Assembly: GCA_963833885.1 (NCBI GenBank)
Contig: CAWHZU010000015.1
Location: forward strand, 248,001-312,000
Reading direction: 5' to 3'
DNA from: JASHPR01 sp963833885
GTDB taxonomy: Bacteria > Actinomycetota > Actinomycetes > Streptosporangiales > Streptosporangiaceae
Length of the DNA: 64,000 nt
Shown here: in pieces, positions 15,447-24,128 of the stretch
How the letters are laid out: the number at the start of each line of letters is the position of its first letter
Position numbering within the stretch: position 1 is the stretch's first letter
Made by a program: the position numbers and the translations under genes
The notes under the pieces: generated by a model
The model's database searches: none
What the model saw: the letters and a program-made list of their open reading frames with translations, nothing else
What the model was told of the DNA's origin: nothing

Positions 15447-16267
15447 CGGGTCGCCTCCTCCGCCTGCACCACCATCGACTCGAGCAGCGGGCCGCCGTAG
15501 GTCGTCGCCATCGCCACATCCAGCGCGTCACGTCCGCGGCCGATCACGACACGTCCCTTGCGACGGATGTTATTGCGGGGATCGAAGGTCCACCAACGAT
15601 CGCCGAGCCAAACTTCCATCCAGGCTGCGAAGTCCATGGGGTCGGGGTTGAGCGGAACGTCAAGGTCTGGCAGGTACCCGAAGACGTAGCGGGCCGGGAT
15701 GTTCAGCGCCCGGCAGAACGAAATGGCCAGATGGGTGAAGTCACGGCATACGCCGCTGCCGGCCAGGTTGACGTCCGCGGCAGTGGACAGCGGCGTCGAG
15801 CTGCCGTACTGGAACGTCAGGTGATTGTGAACGTAGTCACAAATGGCCTGGACCCGGCCGTAACCTGGCGTCAGCCCGCCGAATCGGGTCCACGCCTCGT
15901 CGGCCAGCACATCGGACAGGCAGTATCGGCTCGGCATGGTGTAGATCAGCGTGTCGTCAGGGACGTCGTCGGGCAGCCGCTCCGGCGCGTCCTGATCCGC
16001 GTCCTCGGTGGCATCCGGGACCTTCGCCGCCGCCTGGTAGCCGAAGCTCGACCGGCCCGCCGGAAGCATCGCCCGGATGCCGGGATTGCCGTAGAGGTCG
16101 GTGTAGTCGCGGACGGCGATCTCCGGCTTGGACAGCCACCGCTCATCCTCAACCGTGATCTCGGCAGATCCGATCGGCCGGACATGGAAGACAGCGGGCG
16201 TGTCGATCTCGGCCTGGTAGACAAACTCGCAGCCGATCTGGATCCGGCGTGTCCGGCGTCTCCCCAT
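15443..16267 (-). CDS. transglutaminase-like protein (copy c), catalytic His replaced
   Basis: A 274-residue transglutaminase-like protein, first gene of the leftward cluster. It has GCEFVYQAEIDTPAVFHVRP at the N-terminus, the catalytic Cys region GSGVCRDFTHLAISFCRAL and the Asp region WWTFDPRNNIRR. At the position where copies a and b have HAW, this protein reads FAAWMEVW: the triad His is Ala (codon GCA). The subfamily that begins with this type of beta domain can vary at this position. The protein may therefore be a non-catalytic binding partner or use another base. It overlaps copy b by 4 bases. The 99-base region upstream, shared with the divergent P450 gene, shows no recognisable operator. 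Confidence 0.87.
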   Translation of the reverse strand: MGRRRTRRIQIGCEFVYQAEIDTPAVFHVRPIGSAEITVEDERWLSKPEIAVRDYTDLYGNPGIRAMLPAGRSSFGYQAAAKVPDATEDADQDAPERLPDDVPDDTLIYTMPSRYCLSDVLADEAWTRFGGLTPGYGRVQAICDYVHNHLTFQYGSSTPLSTAADVNLAGSGVCRDFTHLAISFCRALNIPARYVFGYLPDLDVPLNPDPMDFAAWMEVWLGDRWWTFDPRNNIRRKGRVVIGRGRDALDVAMATTYGGPLLESMVVQAEEATR

Positions 16268-16366
16268 TGGACCATCATTCTCGCCGGATGTTTCGGCGCG
16301 GTTAAACCACCCGCCCGGGAGCGGCCACTATGTATCGCCGAGGGCGTCCGCGGTTACCGTGGAAAG

Positions 16367-17563
16367 GTGACCGAGCCAGCGGTTGGTGGGGGCCTGCTTC
16401 TCACGGACCTCCCCATGGCCGAGAGCCGGACCGCTGCCTACGCGATGCTCCGCGACGCCGGTCCGGTCATCCGCACCCCGCGCGGGTGGTACATGCTCGT
16501 CTCGAGCGAGGCGGCGGAGTTCGCGCTCAAGCATCCCGGGCTGTTCTCGTCCAAGCGGGCGTTCGATATGGCCGGGAGCCCGCTGGCCATGGTGCCGATC
16601 GCCTTCGACCCGCCCGAGCACACACGCTACCGGCGGGTCCTGCAGCCGTTCTTCAGCCCGCGCGGCATCGCATCCTGGCTGCCGATGGTGCGCTCCCTGG
16701 CGGGCGAGCTGATCGACGGCTTCGCCGCCAGCGGCGAGTGCGACCTGGTCGCGGACCTGGCGGTGCCGCTGCCCGCGCAGGTGTTCCTCACCCTGTTCGG
16801 CCTGCCGCTCGAGGACCGGGACCGCCTGAACGCCTGGAAGGACGCGCTGGTCAACAACTTCGCCGTGCCGGGCGGTGAGCCGCCACGGGAGCGGGCAATA
16901 AGGATGGGCGCGGAACTCTACGGCTACCTCGTCGGCCACATCGCGAAGCGGCGGCAGGGCGGCGGCACCGGTGACCTGCTCGGCCAGCTGCTCGCCGACA
17001 CCAGCGACGAACGGCTCAGCGACGACGAGCTGCTGGGCCTGTCGTTCCTGTTCGTGCTCGCCGGCCTGGAAACCGTGACCTCCGCGCTGAGCACCGCCTT
17101 CGCGGCGCTCGCCGCTCACCCCGCGCTGCGGCGGCATCTTGTCGCCGACCCGGCCGTGATACCGGCCGCGGTCGAGGAACTAGTGCGCTACGACGGGCCC
17201 GTGGTATTCGTGCCCCGGATCGCCACCCAGGACGTCGAAGTGGCGGGCCAGACCATCCCGGCAGGGTCCTACGTCATGGTCATGATCGGCGCCGCGAGCC
17301 GGGACCCGGCCGAGCACCCGGATCCGGACGCGATCGACTTCCAGCGCCAGGAACTCAGTCTCGCGTTCGGCGTCGGGCCGCATCGCTGTCTCGGCTCGCA
17401 CCTGGCCCGGATGGAGATGCGGGTCGCGCTCGAGGAATGGCACCGCCGGATTCCCGACTACGCGCTCGCCCCCGGTGCGGCGCCGCGGGTCCGCTGGCCG
17501 GCGGGCGTGGTCGGCTTCGACAGCCTCCCGCTGGTCTTCCAGCCCGGCGGCGGCGCCCGGTGA
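16367..17563 (+). CDS. cytochrome P450
   Basis: A 398-residue soluble bacterial P450. The I-helix oxygen-activation motif is LAGLETV (AGxxT pattern), the K-helix ExxR is EELVR, and the haem loop is FGVGPHRCLGSHLAR with ligand Cys341. The substrate-side segment FDPPEHTRYRRVLQPFFSP is the conserved C-helix region. Start GTG 16367 is preceded by GGAAAG; the frame is open far upstream (to about 15731), but that part is antisense to the transglutaminase gene. No ferredoxin or ferredoxin reductase gene is adjacent, so electrons must come from elsewhere. The substrate is unknown; the neighbours PadR and MFS exporter would fit oxidation and efflux of a small molecule. Confidence 0.95.
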   Translation: MTEPAVGGGLLLTDLPMAESRTAAYAMLRDAGPVIRTPRGWYMLVSSEAAEFALKHPGLFSSKRAFDMAGSPLAMVPIAFDPPEHTRYRRVLQPFFSPRGIASWLPMVRSLAGELIDGFAASGECDLVADLAVPLPAQVFLTLFGLPLEDRDRLNAWKDALVNNFAVPGGEPPRERAIRMGAELYGYLVGHIAKRRQGGGTGDLLGQLLADTSDERLSDDELLGLSFLFVLAGLETVTSALSTAFAALAAHPALRRHLVADPAVIPAAVEELVRYDGPVVFVPRIATQDVEVAGQTIPAGSYVMVMIGAASRDPAEHPDPDAIDFQRQELSLAFGVGPHRCLGSHLARMEMRVALEEWHRRIPDYALAPGAAPRVRWPAGVVGFDSLPLVFQPGGGAR

Positions 17564-17645
17564 GGGTGTCCGTGCCCGGAGCGCGCGGTGAGGCTGACCG
17601 AATAACCAGGCTCGGCATCGCTTGCTCTCAGCCGATTACTCATGT

Positions 17646-18263
17646 ATGACTAATCATGTGTCATCAATTCGGCTCTTCATCCTCGGCACGCTCGCCGCGA
17701 GCGGGCCGCTGCACGGGCATCAGATCCGGCATCAGGCCCAGGCCGACCGCACAGAAACCTGGACCGACATCCAGGTCGGCTCGGTCTACGGCGCGCTCAA
17801 GCGCCTGGCGAACGAGGACTTGATCCGCGAGGTGCGGACGGAAAGGGTCGGCAACCGCCCCGAGCGGACCGTCTACGAGATCACCCCGGAGGGGCGGCGT
17901 TCCCTGGCCGCGCTGCACGACTCGGCGCTGCGCGAGCTCGACCGTCACTATGACCCGTTCGACCTGGCGCTGGCCCAGGCACGCGATATCCCCGTGGAGC
18001 ATCTGGAGCAGATCGTCGGGAACCGCCTGGGTGCCTACCGGGTGCAGCTGGCCACCCAGCGTCAGGCCGCCGAGCACGCGGATCCGTACCTGAACGAGGC
18101 CGAGCGGATGGTGATCCAGCATCTGATCGAGCGGACCGAGGCGGAGATCCGCTGGCACACCGAACTCGCCGCCCGCGTGGAGAAGATCGCTGCCGACTTT
18201 GCCAAGGGCATCGGCAGCCCGCAGCAGCTGACCAGCCCCCACTCGCAGGAGGCCCCGCGATGA
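17646..18263 (+). CDS. PadR-family transcriptional regulator
   Basis: A 205-residue PadR regulator. The winged helix spans about residues 8-80: IRLFILGTLAASGPLHGHQI, then VGSVYGALKRLANEDLIREV, and the wing RTVYEITPEGRRSL. A long C-terminal helical dimerisation domain follows (PadR subfamily with Vir-type C-domain). ATG 17646 is chosen over the upstream TTG. Its stop overlaps the MFS gene start by 4 bases, so regulator and pump form a two-gene operon. In such pairs PadR normally represses the operon and is released by a phenolic or drug-like substrate of the pump. No operator could be defined with confidence. Confidence 0.92.
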   Translation: MTNHVSSIRLFILGTLAASGPLHGHQIRHQAQADRTETWTDIQVGSVYGALKRLANEDLIREVRTERVGNRPERTVYEITPEGRRSLAALHDSALRELDRHYDPFDLALAQARDIPVEHLEQIVGNRLGAYRVQLATQRQAAEHADPYLNEAERMVIQHLIERTEAEIRWHTELAARVEKIAADFAKGIGSPQQLTSPHSQEAPR

Positions 18264-19771
18264 GTACTCCCGCCCCGGCCTCGCCACCAGGAAAGGCCTC
18301 CCCGGAGCCGTCCCCGGATCGCACCACGGCAGCGGCCCCGGCCACAGCCCCGGCCGGGAACGGCTGGCGTGCCGTCTCGATCGTGCTCGTCGGCGCGTTC
18401 ATGGCTCTGCTCGACACCACCATTGTCAACGTCGCGCTGCCGAGTATCCGGACGGGTCTGCACGCGTCATCGGCGAGCCTGGAATGGATCGTCTCCGGTT
18501 ATGCGCTTGCCTACGGCCTTGCTCTGGTGCCTGGCGGCCGGGCGGGCGACCGGTTCGGGCACAAGAGGCTGTTCCTCATCGGGCTCACCATCTTCACCCT
18601 CGCCAGCGTCGCCTGCGGCCTCTCGCACAGCCAGGCTCAGATCGTCGTGGCCCGGATCGTGCAAGGCCTGGGCGCCGGCCTCTTCTTCCCCTCGATCAGC
18701 GCGACGATCCAGCACTCGTTCACCGGCCCGGCCCGGTCCAAGGCGTTCGGCGTGCTCGGGGCCGTCATCGGCGTCTCCACGGCGATCGGCCCGCTGCTCG
18801 GCGGCCTGATCATCGCCGGGGTCGGTGCCCACGATGGGTGGCGCTGGGTGTTCCTGGTCAACCTGTTCATCGGCGCGGTAGCCATCCCGATGGCTGCCTG
18901 GCGGCTGCCGAAGGCGGTCAGTCATGTCAGGCGCGGCTTTGACCCGGTCGGGCTCGCCCTGCTCACCGGTGGCCTGCTCCTGCTCCTGATCCCGCTGGTC
19001 GAGGGCGAGCAGGACGGGTGGCCGGCCTGGACCTGGATCTGCTTCGGTGGCTGCGTCGTAGTGTTCGCGCTGCTGGCCGCGTGGGAACTGCGCGCCGATA
19101 AGCGCGGAGGCGACCCGCTGCTCAAGCCGGGACTGTTGCGGCAGACCTCGTTCTCGGCCGGCGCGGTGTTCGCGCTCGCGTTCTTCGGCGGCTTCAGCAG
19201 CATCTTCTTCACGCTGTCGATTCTGTGGCAGGAAGGCCTCGCCCACTCCGCGCTCATCACGGGCGTGGTTATCGCGCCGTACTCGGTTGGCACTCTGGTG
19301 GCCGCGGCGAACAGTGACAAGCTGTCGGCCCGGCTGGGCCGACTCGTCCTGGTGCTCGGCTGCTCGCTAGTGATCATCGGCCTTGGGCTCGTGGTGCTCG
19401 TCATCCACCTGACCGCTCCCGCCGTGAACGGCTGGGACCTCGTCGGTCCGCTGTTGCTGGCCGGCCTCGGCACCGGCATGACGATCGCGCCGAACCAGGA
19501 CTTCGTGCTGGCCACGGTGCCCCGCGCGGAGGCGGGCACGGCAGCCGGGATCCTCAGCACCTCGCAGCGCGTCGGAACGGCGGTCGGCATCGGGATCATC
19601 GGCACCGTGCTGTTCGGCAGCCTGAAATTCGCGGCGGGGCCGCACATGGTTGCCAGTGCGTTCGCGCACAGCGCTCAGCTCGCCCTGCTCGCCAACCTCG
19701 GGTTCATGGTCGTCGCGCTGATCCTGGTGCTGGCGTTGCCGCGGCAGATACCCCGGCACGCCGGGCGCTAG
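18260..19771 (+). CDS. MFS drug/H+ antiporter, DHA2 (EmrB/QacA) family
   Basis: A 503-residue transporter with about 14 predicted membrane helices, the count for the DHA2 family. Motif C-like and motif A sequences are visible: LDTTIVNVALPSIRTGL in helix 1, the cytoplasmic loop GGRAGDRFGHKRLFLIGL (motif A, GxLaDrxGrkr), and LFFPSISATIQHSF followed by GVSTAIGPLLGG (motif C). It exports lipophilic drugs or metabolites in exchange for protons. It is coupled to the PadR gene upstream by a 4-base overlap. The N-terminal 30 residues are Pro/Ala-rich and cytoplasmic. The P450 encoded immediately before could supply the substrate, but this is inference only. Confidence 0.93.
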   Translation: MSTPAPASPPGKASPEPSPDRTTAAAPATAPAGNGWRAVSIVLVGAFMALLDTTIVNVALPSIRTGLHASSASLEWIVSGYALAYGLALVPGGRAGDRFGHKRLFLIGLTIFTLASVACGLSHSQAQIVVARIVQGLGAGLFFPSISATIQHSFTGPARSKAFGVLGAVIGVSTAIGPLLGGLIIAGVGAHDGWRWVFLVNLFIGAVAIPMAAWRLPKAVSHVRRGFDPVGLALLTGGLLLLLIPLVEGEQDGWPAWTWICFGGCVVVFALLAAWELRADKRGGDPLLKPGLLRQTSFSAGAVFALAFFGGFSSIFFTLSILWQEGLAHSALITGVVIAPYSVGTLVAAANSDKLSARLGRLVLVLGCSLVIIGLGLVVLVIHLTAPAVNGWDLVGPLLLAGLGTGMTIAPNQDFVLATVPRAEAGTAAGILSTSQRVGTAVGIGIIGTVLFGSLKFAAGPHMVASAFAHSAQLALLANLGFMVVALILVLALPRQIPRHAGR

Positions 19772-19827
19772 CGCGCATCTGAGGGTTGCTGCTTTGGGCG
19801 GCGGCCCCGGCCCGTAGCCTCAGACGC

Positions 19828-21045
19828 GTGAACGGGGCGAACGGCGAGGTGCTCGTGGTCGTCGGCATCGGCGACGACGGCTGGCCGGGGCTGACCGGCG
19901 AAGCACAGGCCGCGTTGCGGAACGCCAAGGTGATCGTCGGGGGCGGCCGCCAGCTGGCGCTGCTGCCCGACCTGGACGGCCGCCGGATCCCGCTCCCGTC
20001 GCCGTTGCTCCCGCAGCTCGATGAGCTCGTCGCCGCCCATCCCGGGCTGTGCCTGCTGGCCAGCGGGGACCCGATGCTGCACGGCATCGGCGCGACCCTC
20101 GCCCGCCGCCTGGGGCCCGGCCGGATCCGGGTGCTGCCCGCGGTGTCCAGCGTGGCCCTGGCCTGCGCGCGGCTCGGCTGGGCCGAGCACGAGACCGACG
20201 TGGTCTCGGTGGTGTCACGGCCGCCGGAGGCGGTTCTGCCCGCGGTGCAGCCCGGCGCCCGGGTGCTCGTGCTGTGCCGCGACGGCGCAACCCCCACGGC
20301 GCTGGCCGCGCTGCTCGCCGACCGCGGCTGGTCCGCCACCGGGATCACCGTGCTCGAGCATCTCGGCGGCCCGCAGGAACGCGCCCGCGGCCCCTTCCCG
20401 GCTGGCGCCCCCGATCCGGGCCCGTTCGCCGACCTGTGCGTCGCCGCCCTGGCCTGCGAGCCGGACGCCCCAGGGAGTGTGCTGCCCCGGGTGCCGGGGC
20501 TGCCGGACGCCGCGTACGAGACCGACGGGCAGCTCACCCGCCGCGAGGTCAGGGCGCTTGCGCTGGCCGCGCTGGCACCGGGCCCTGGTCAGCTGCTCTG
20601 GGACGTCGGCGCGGGCAGCGGCAGCATCGGCATCGAGTGGATGCGCACCGATCACCGCTGCCGCGCCGTGGCCATCGAGGCTCGCCCGGACCGTGCCGAC
20701 CGTCTGGAACGTAACGCGACCCGGCTCGGTGTGGCGGACCTGGAGGTGATCAGGGGAGTGGCTCCCGGCGCGCTGGCTGGCCTGGCCGAGCCCGACGCGG
20801 TGTTCATCGGCGGCGGCGTCACGGCGCAGGGCGTGGTCGACGCGTGCTGGACGGCGCTGCGGCGCGGCGGCCGGCTCGTCGCGCACGCGGTCACGGTGGA
20901 GTCCGAGGCGGTGCTGCAGCAGTGGCAGCGCACGGCCGGAGGGGAGATGGTGAAGCTGGCCGTCAGCTACCAGGCGCCGCTCGGCGGGTTCACCGCCTGG
21001 CGGCCCGCGCTGCCGATCACCCAGTGGCAGGTGGTCAAGCCGTGA
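19828..21045 (+). CDS. cobL: precorrin-6Y C5,15-methyltransferase (decarboxylating), CbiE-CbiT fusion
   Basis: A 405-residue bifunctional CobL. The N-terminal CbiE-like domain (about 1-195) has VVVGIGDDGWPGLT and LCLLASGDPMLHGIGATLA, typical of class III SAM methyltransferases. The C-terminal CbiT-like domain (about 215-405) opens with QLTRREVRALALAAL and has the SAM loop LLWDVGAGSGSIGIEWM. It methylates C5 and C15 and decarboxylates the acetate side chain of precorrin-6B. GTG 19828 is chosen because it starts the conserved fold; the frame is open to 19786 without similarity. It heads cobL-cobM-cobF, a block separated by tens of kilobases from the other cob genes of the window. Confidence 0.95.
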   Translation: MNGANGEVLVVVGIGDDGWPGLTGEAQAALRNAKVIVGGGRQLALLPDLDGRRIPLPSPLLPQLDELVAAHPGLCLLASGDPMLHGIGATLARRLGPGRIRVLPAVSSVALACARLGWAEHETDVVSVVSRPPEAVLPAVQPGARVLVLCRDGATPTALAALLADRGWSATGITVLEHLGGPQERARGPFPAGAPDPGPFADLCVAALACEPDAPGSVLPRVPGLPDAAYETDGQLTRREVRALALAALAPGPGQLLWDVGAGSGSIGIEWMRTDHRCRAVAIEARPDRADRLERNATRLGVADLEVIRGVAPGALAGLAEPDAVFIGGGVTAQGVVDACWTALRRGGRLVAHAVTVESEAVLQQWQRTAGGEMVKLAVSYQAPLGGFTAWRPALPITQWQVVKP

Positions 21046-21088
21046 CGCGTCGCCGCTCTCACCCCCGCCCCCGCCTTCGGAGTCACCA

Positions 21089-21856
21089 ATGACCGTGTGG
21101 TTCGTCGGCGCCGGGCCCGGTGCGCCGGACCTGCTGACCGTCCGCGCCCAGCGGCTGCTGGCCGAGGCGCCCGTCGTGCTGTACGCGGGCAGCCTGGTCC
21201 CGCCCGAAGTCCTGGCCGGGACCAGCCCGGGCGCCCGCCTGGTGAACACCGCCGACCTGGACCTCGACGCGATCACCGCCGAGCTGGTCTCGGCGCACGA
21301 GGCCGGGCACGACGTGGTGCGGCTGCACAGCGGCGACCCATCGATCTTCAGCGCGGTCGCCGAGCAGGCTCGGCGGCTCGACGCGGCGGGCGTGCCGTGG
21401 CAGGTGGTCCCCGGCGTGCCCGCGTTCGCCGCCGCGGCAGCCGCGCTGCGGCAGGAGCTCACGCTGCCCGGAGTCGGCCAGACCGTGGTGCTGACCAGGA
21501 CCGCGGCGCGGGCTACCCCGATGCCCGACGGCGAGGACCTGGCCAGCCTCGCCGCCACCGGCTGCACCCTGGTGCTGCACCTCGCCGTGCAGCACGCCGA
21601 CAAGGTCGCCGCCGAACTCCTGCCGCACTACGGCCCGGACTGCCCGGCCGCGGTGGTGGCGCGGGCAACCTGGCCGGACGAGGTCGTGCTGCGCTGCCCG
21701 CTCGGTGAGCTCGCGGAGCGGGTGGCGGCGGCGGGCATCCGCCGCACGGCGATCATCGTGGTCGGCCGGGTGCTCGCGCACGGCGGCTTCACCGACAGCC
21801 ACCTCTACTCGGCGGCGCGCGACCGCACGGCGGCCGGCAACAGCAGGGAGGCGTGA
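21089..21856 (+). CDS. cobM: precorrin-4 C11-methyltransferase
   Basis: A 255-residue class III SAM-dependent methyltransferase. VWFVGAGPGAPDLLTVRAQR is the family N-terminal glycine motif. It is followed by VVLYAGSLVPPEVL, the diagnostic CobM/CbiF strand, VVRLHSGDPSIFSA, and VPGVPAFAAAAAAL. CobM methylates C11 of precorrin-4 to give precorrin-5. It starts 43 bases after cobL and overlaps cobF, so the three genes are one operon. Its assignment to C11 rather than C17 or C20 chemistry rests on the AGSLVP segment and on CobI and CobJ being encoded elsewhere in the window. Confidence 0.95.
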   Translation: MTVWFVGAGPGAPDLLTVRAQRLLAEAPVVLYAGSLVPPEVLAGTSPGARLVNTADLDLDAITAELVSAHEAGHDVVRLHSGDPSIFSAVAEQARRLDAAGVPWQVVPGVPAFAAAAAALRQELTLPGVGQTVVLTRTAARATPMPDGEDLASLAATGCTLVLHLAVQHADKVAAELLPHYGPDCPAAVVARATWPDEVVLRCPLGELAERVAAAGIRRTAIIVVGRVLAHGGFTDSHLYSAARDRTAAGNSREA

Positions 21857-21861
21857 CAGTC

Positions 21862-22623
21862 ATGAGGCGGCTGCTGATCATCGGCATCGGCGCGGGCGAT
21901 CCCGAGCAGGTCACCGTGCAGGCGATCAAGGCACTCAACCGGGCCGACGTCTTCTTCGTGGTCGACAAGGGCGACGTCAAGAAGGACCTCATGATGGCGC
22001 GGCAGGAGATCTGCGAGCGCTACATCGAGAACGGCTCCTACCGGATCGTCGGCATCCCGGAGCCGGAACGCGACCGGACCGCGCCCGCCTATCGCCAGGC
22101 GGTCGAGCAGTGGCGCGGGGAACGCGCCGGAATCTGGACCCGGGTGATCGAGGACGAACTGCCCGACGGCGACTGCGGCGCGCTGCTGGTCTGGGGCGAC
22201 CCGGCGCTGTACGACAGCACCCTGGCGATCGTCGAGCAGGTCATCGCCGCCTCGGCGTTGGAGATCGAGTATGAGGTCATCCCGGGCATCAGCAGCGTCC
22301 AGGCACTGGCCGCAAGCCACCGGGTGAGCCTGACCCAGGTTGGCAGGCCGCTGCACGTCACCACCGGCCGCAAGCTGGCCGACGACGGCATGCCGGCCGG
22401 CTGCGACGACGTGGTCGTGATGCTCGACGCATCCTGCTCGTTCACCCACGTCGATCCGGCCACCGAGATCTACTGGGGCGCCTACCTCGGCACCCGAGAC
22501 GAGATCCTGATGTCCGGGACCGTGGGCGAGGTCGGTGACAAGATCCAGGCCGTGCGGAGCGAAGCGCGGGCGCGTAAGGGCTGGATCATGGACACCTACC
22601 TGCTCCGCCGCCCCGGCACCTGA
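21862..22623 (+). CDS. cobF: precorrin-6A synthase (deacetylating)
   Basis: A 253-residue CobF. Diagnostic segments are RRLLIIGIGAGDPEQVTVQA, VFFVVDKGDVKKDLMMARQE, ALLVWGDPALYDSTLAI, IPGISSVQALAASHRV and the C-terminal GWIMDTYLLRR. It methylates C1 and releases the acetyl group of precorrin-5, a step found only in the aerobic pathway; together with CobG this indicates an oxygen-dependent route. ATG 21862 is preferred because GGGAGG at 21846-21851 is 10 bases away; a GTG at 21853 overlapping the cobM stop is possible. About 20 bases of its 3' end (22583-22602) recur identically at 24073-24092. Confidence 0.95.
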   Translation: MRRLLIIGIGAGDPEQVTVQAIKALNRADVFFVVDKGDVKKDLMMARQEICERYIENGSYRIVGIPEPERDRTAPAYRQAVEQWRGERAGIWTRVIEDELPDGDCGALLVWGDPALYDSTLAIVEQVIAASALEIEYEVIPGISSVQALAASHRVSLTQVGRPLHVTTGRKLADDGMPAGCDDVVVMLDASCSFTHVDPATEIYWGAYLGTRDEILMSGTVGEVGDKIQAVRSEARARKGWIMDTYLLRRPGT

Positions 22624-22670
22624 TCATCAACGGAGTACGCACTGTACGTCGCGGCTGCCATCGGCGAATG

Positions 22671-23439
22671 TCAGCGGGGCAGCAGGTCCTCCGGGCGGGT
22701 GACCGGGAATCCGTAGGTGTCGGTGACCACACCCCCGGCGCGGTGGGCCAGGGCAAGGGCGGCACCGCCTACGGTCTGGCAGTCCTCTGGCCCCGCGTCC
22801 TGGACCGGCACCGAGGTGTGCAGCTCCCACTGGCACGGTTTCTGGCGGCGCAGTTCCCCTACGGCCGGCGGGGGTGGCTGCACCTTCATGTCGGCGACCC
22901 AGGGCGGGAAGTACATGGTGAGAAACAGCACGCTCCCTTCAACTGGCCTGAGCGCGTAGGCGCCGCGCATCTCCATCGGCCCGGCTTCCAGCTCGTGGCC
23001 TGCGAACGGGCTCAGCACCTCGATAACGTCCTCCACCGGCAGCGGCTGCCCGCTGTACACCGAGGCATCCAGCGTCAGGTCCATCGCCGGCCGCGGGTCG
23101 TGGATGGCTCCTCCCAGCCGGATGGCCAGGCCCCGGATCAGCCGGCCCGTCCTCCCACTTCTCATCGTCCAGGCGCCGCTCGGCCTTGCCCTGCACGGCG
23201 ATGCTCGCGTAGTAGGCCACCGTCATGCCAACGGGCAGGCCGGCCTTCGTGGCTATCTCCGGGGTGATCTCCACCGGTCCATACAGCAGCACGCCGTTGC
23301 CGAACACGAACCTGTCGCTGCGCACCTTCATGCCGGGGTCGTAGCTGGTGACCGCGTCAGCCATCTCGGCCGGATCTACCTCGAACAGCACGGTCGGCCT
23401 GCTGGCCAGCCGCTTGGCCGTGTTGTCGAACAGTCCCAT
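22671..23439 (-). pseudogene. frameshifted gene for a conserved hypothetical protein
   Basis: Two minus-strand frames join into one protein of about 255 residues. The N-terminal part (MGLFDNTAKRLASRPTVLFE, to about KWEDG at 23150) continues in another frame as RLIRGLAIRLGGA, PAMDLTLDASVYSGQPLPVE and a stop at 22671. Removing one base from the CCC run at 23146-23148 (GGG on the coding strand) restores a continuous reading frame, so there is one extra base. The intact protein is not assigned to a named family; it reads as a soluble alpha/beta protein with no membrane segment. A sequencing or assembly error in the short homopolymer is as likely as real inactivation. Confidence 0.7.
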
Positions 23440-23523
23440 CGGGCGTACTCCACAGACGCCGCACCGCGCCGCGGGCCGACGCGGTCCAAAAGATACCCGA
23501 GACGCTGTGCCACAGGCTCTTGC

Positions 23524-24057
23524 ATGGAAGATGGACGCATGATCGGTGACCGCTGGGGGGTGAGCGAGATCGAGACCGCGCGCTCCTACCCATGCGACGA
23601 TTTCGTCGCCGCGCCCACGATGCGGGCGTGGCGGGGTGTGCGTGTCGAGGCGCCTGCCGAAGCGGTATGGCCATGGGTCGCACAGGTCAGGCTCGCGCCG
23701 TACTCCTACGACTGGATCGACAACTGCGGCCGCCGCTCACCACAGCATCTTGTAGGCCTTGCCGAGCCCCGGGTCGGGGACAGATTCACCACGGCTGGCG
23801 GGCGTGAAGTGGGCCGGATCGTCTCCGTCGATCCCGGCAGGCAGATAACCGGCACCATCATGGGTGCCTTCATGTCCTACGTCTTGGTCCCGTACGAGCA
23901 CGGCGTGACGCGGCTGCTGCTCAAAATTGTCACCCGGACCAGCCGCTGGACTGCCCCCGGCCTGTGCCTTGGCGACCTGATCATGGCCCGGCGGCAGTTG
24001 CTCAATCTCAAGCAACTCGCCGAGCGCCATCAGCACCAGGTCACAGCCTCGGCTTAG
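23524..24057 (+). CDS. SRPBCC-family (START/Bet v1-fold) protein
   Basis: A 177-residue protein with an SRPBCC pattern. MRAWRGVRVEAPAEAVWPWV is the opening strand-helix with the usual PAEAVW. It is followed by QVRLAPYSYDWIDNCGRRSP, GDRFTTAGGREVGRIVSVDP, SYVLVPYEHGVTRLLLKI and a long C-terminal helix region (GDLIMARRQLLNLKQLAERH). Such proteins enclose a hydrophobic ligand cavity and serve as lipid/polyketide binders or cyclases. Start ATG 23524 or ATG 23539 are both possible, with no convincing ribosome site. It is divergent from the frameshifted gene beside it and lies just before a short apparent cobF relic. Function is unknown. Confidence 0.75.
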   Translation: MEDGRMIGDRWGVSEIETARSYPCDDFVAAPTMRAWRGVRVEAPAEAVWPWVAQVRLAPYSYDWIDNCGRRSPQHLVGLAEPRVGDRFTTAGGREVGRIVSVDPGRQITGTIMGAFMSYVLVPYEHGVTRLLLKIVTRTSRWTAPGLCLGDLIMARRQLLNLKQLAERHQHQVTASA

Positions 24058-24072
24058 CGCGCACGACTACCG

Positions 24073-24112
24073 GGATCATGGACACCTACCTGGTCCGCGA
24101 CCTGTCACCTGA
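24073..24112 (+). other. apparent relic of a cobF 3' end
   Basis: Bases 24073-24092 are identical to 22583-22602, inside the last codons of cobF (encoding IMDTYL). Similarity continues more weakly through VR to a matching CACCTGA at 24106-24112. The copies are direct repeats 1,490 bases apart and bracket the frameshifted gene and the SRPBCC gene. This is probably the footprint of a duplication followed by deletion, or of insertion of the bracketed segment. No start or complete frame exists here. Confidence 0.45.
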
Positions 24113-24128
24113 ACGGGGTGCCCGACGG

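Noticed and set aside
15731..16366. 5' extension of the P450 frame
   Set aside because: The extension is antisense to the transglutaminase copy c gene and has no P450 similarity; GTG 16367 gives a normal-length P450.
17622..17651. Promoter TTGCTC-17-TATGAC before padR
   Set aside because: Its -10 overlaps the likely ATG start and would place +1 inside the coding region, so it was not annotated.
16367..19771. P450-PadR-MFS as a small biosynthetic gene cluster
   Set aside because: There is no synthase, tailoring enzyme or resistance gene with them, and the 82-base gap separates P450 from the PadR operon; co-regulation is only a possibility.
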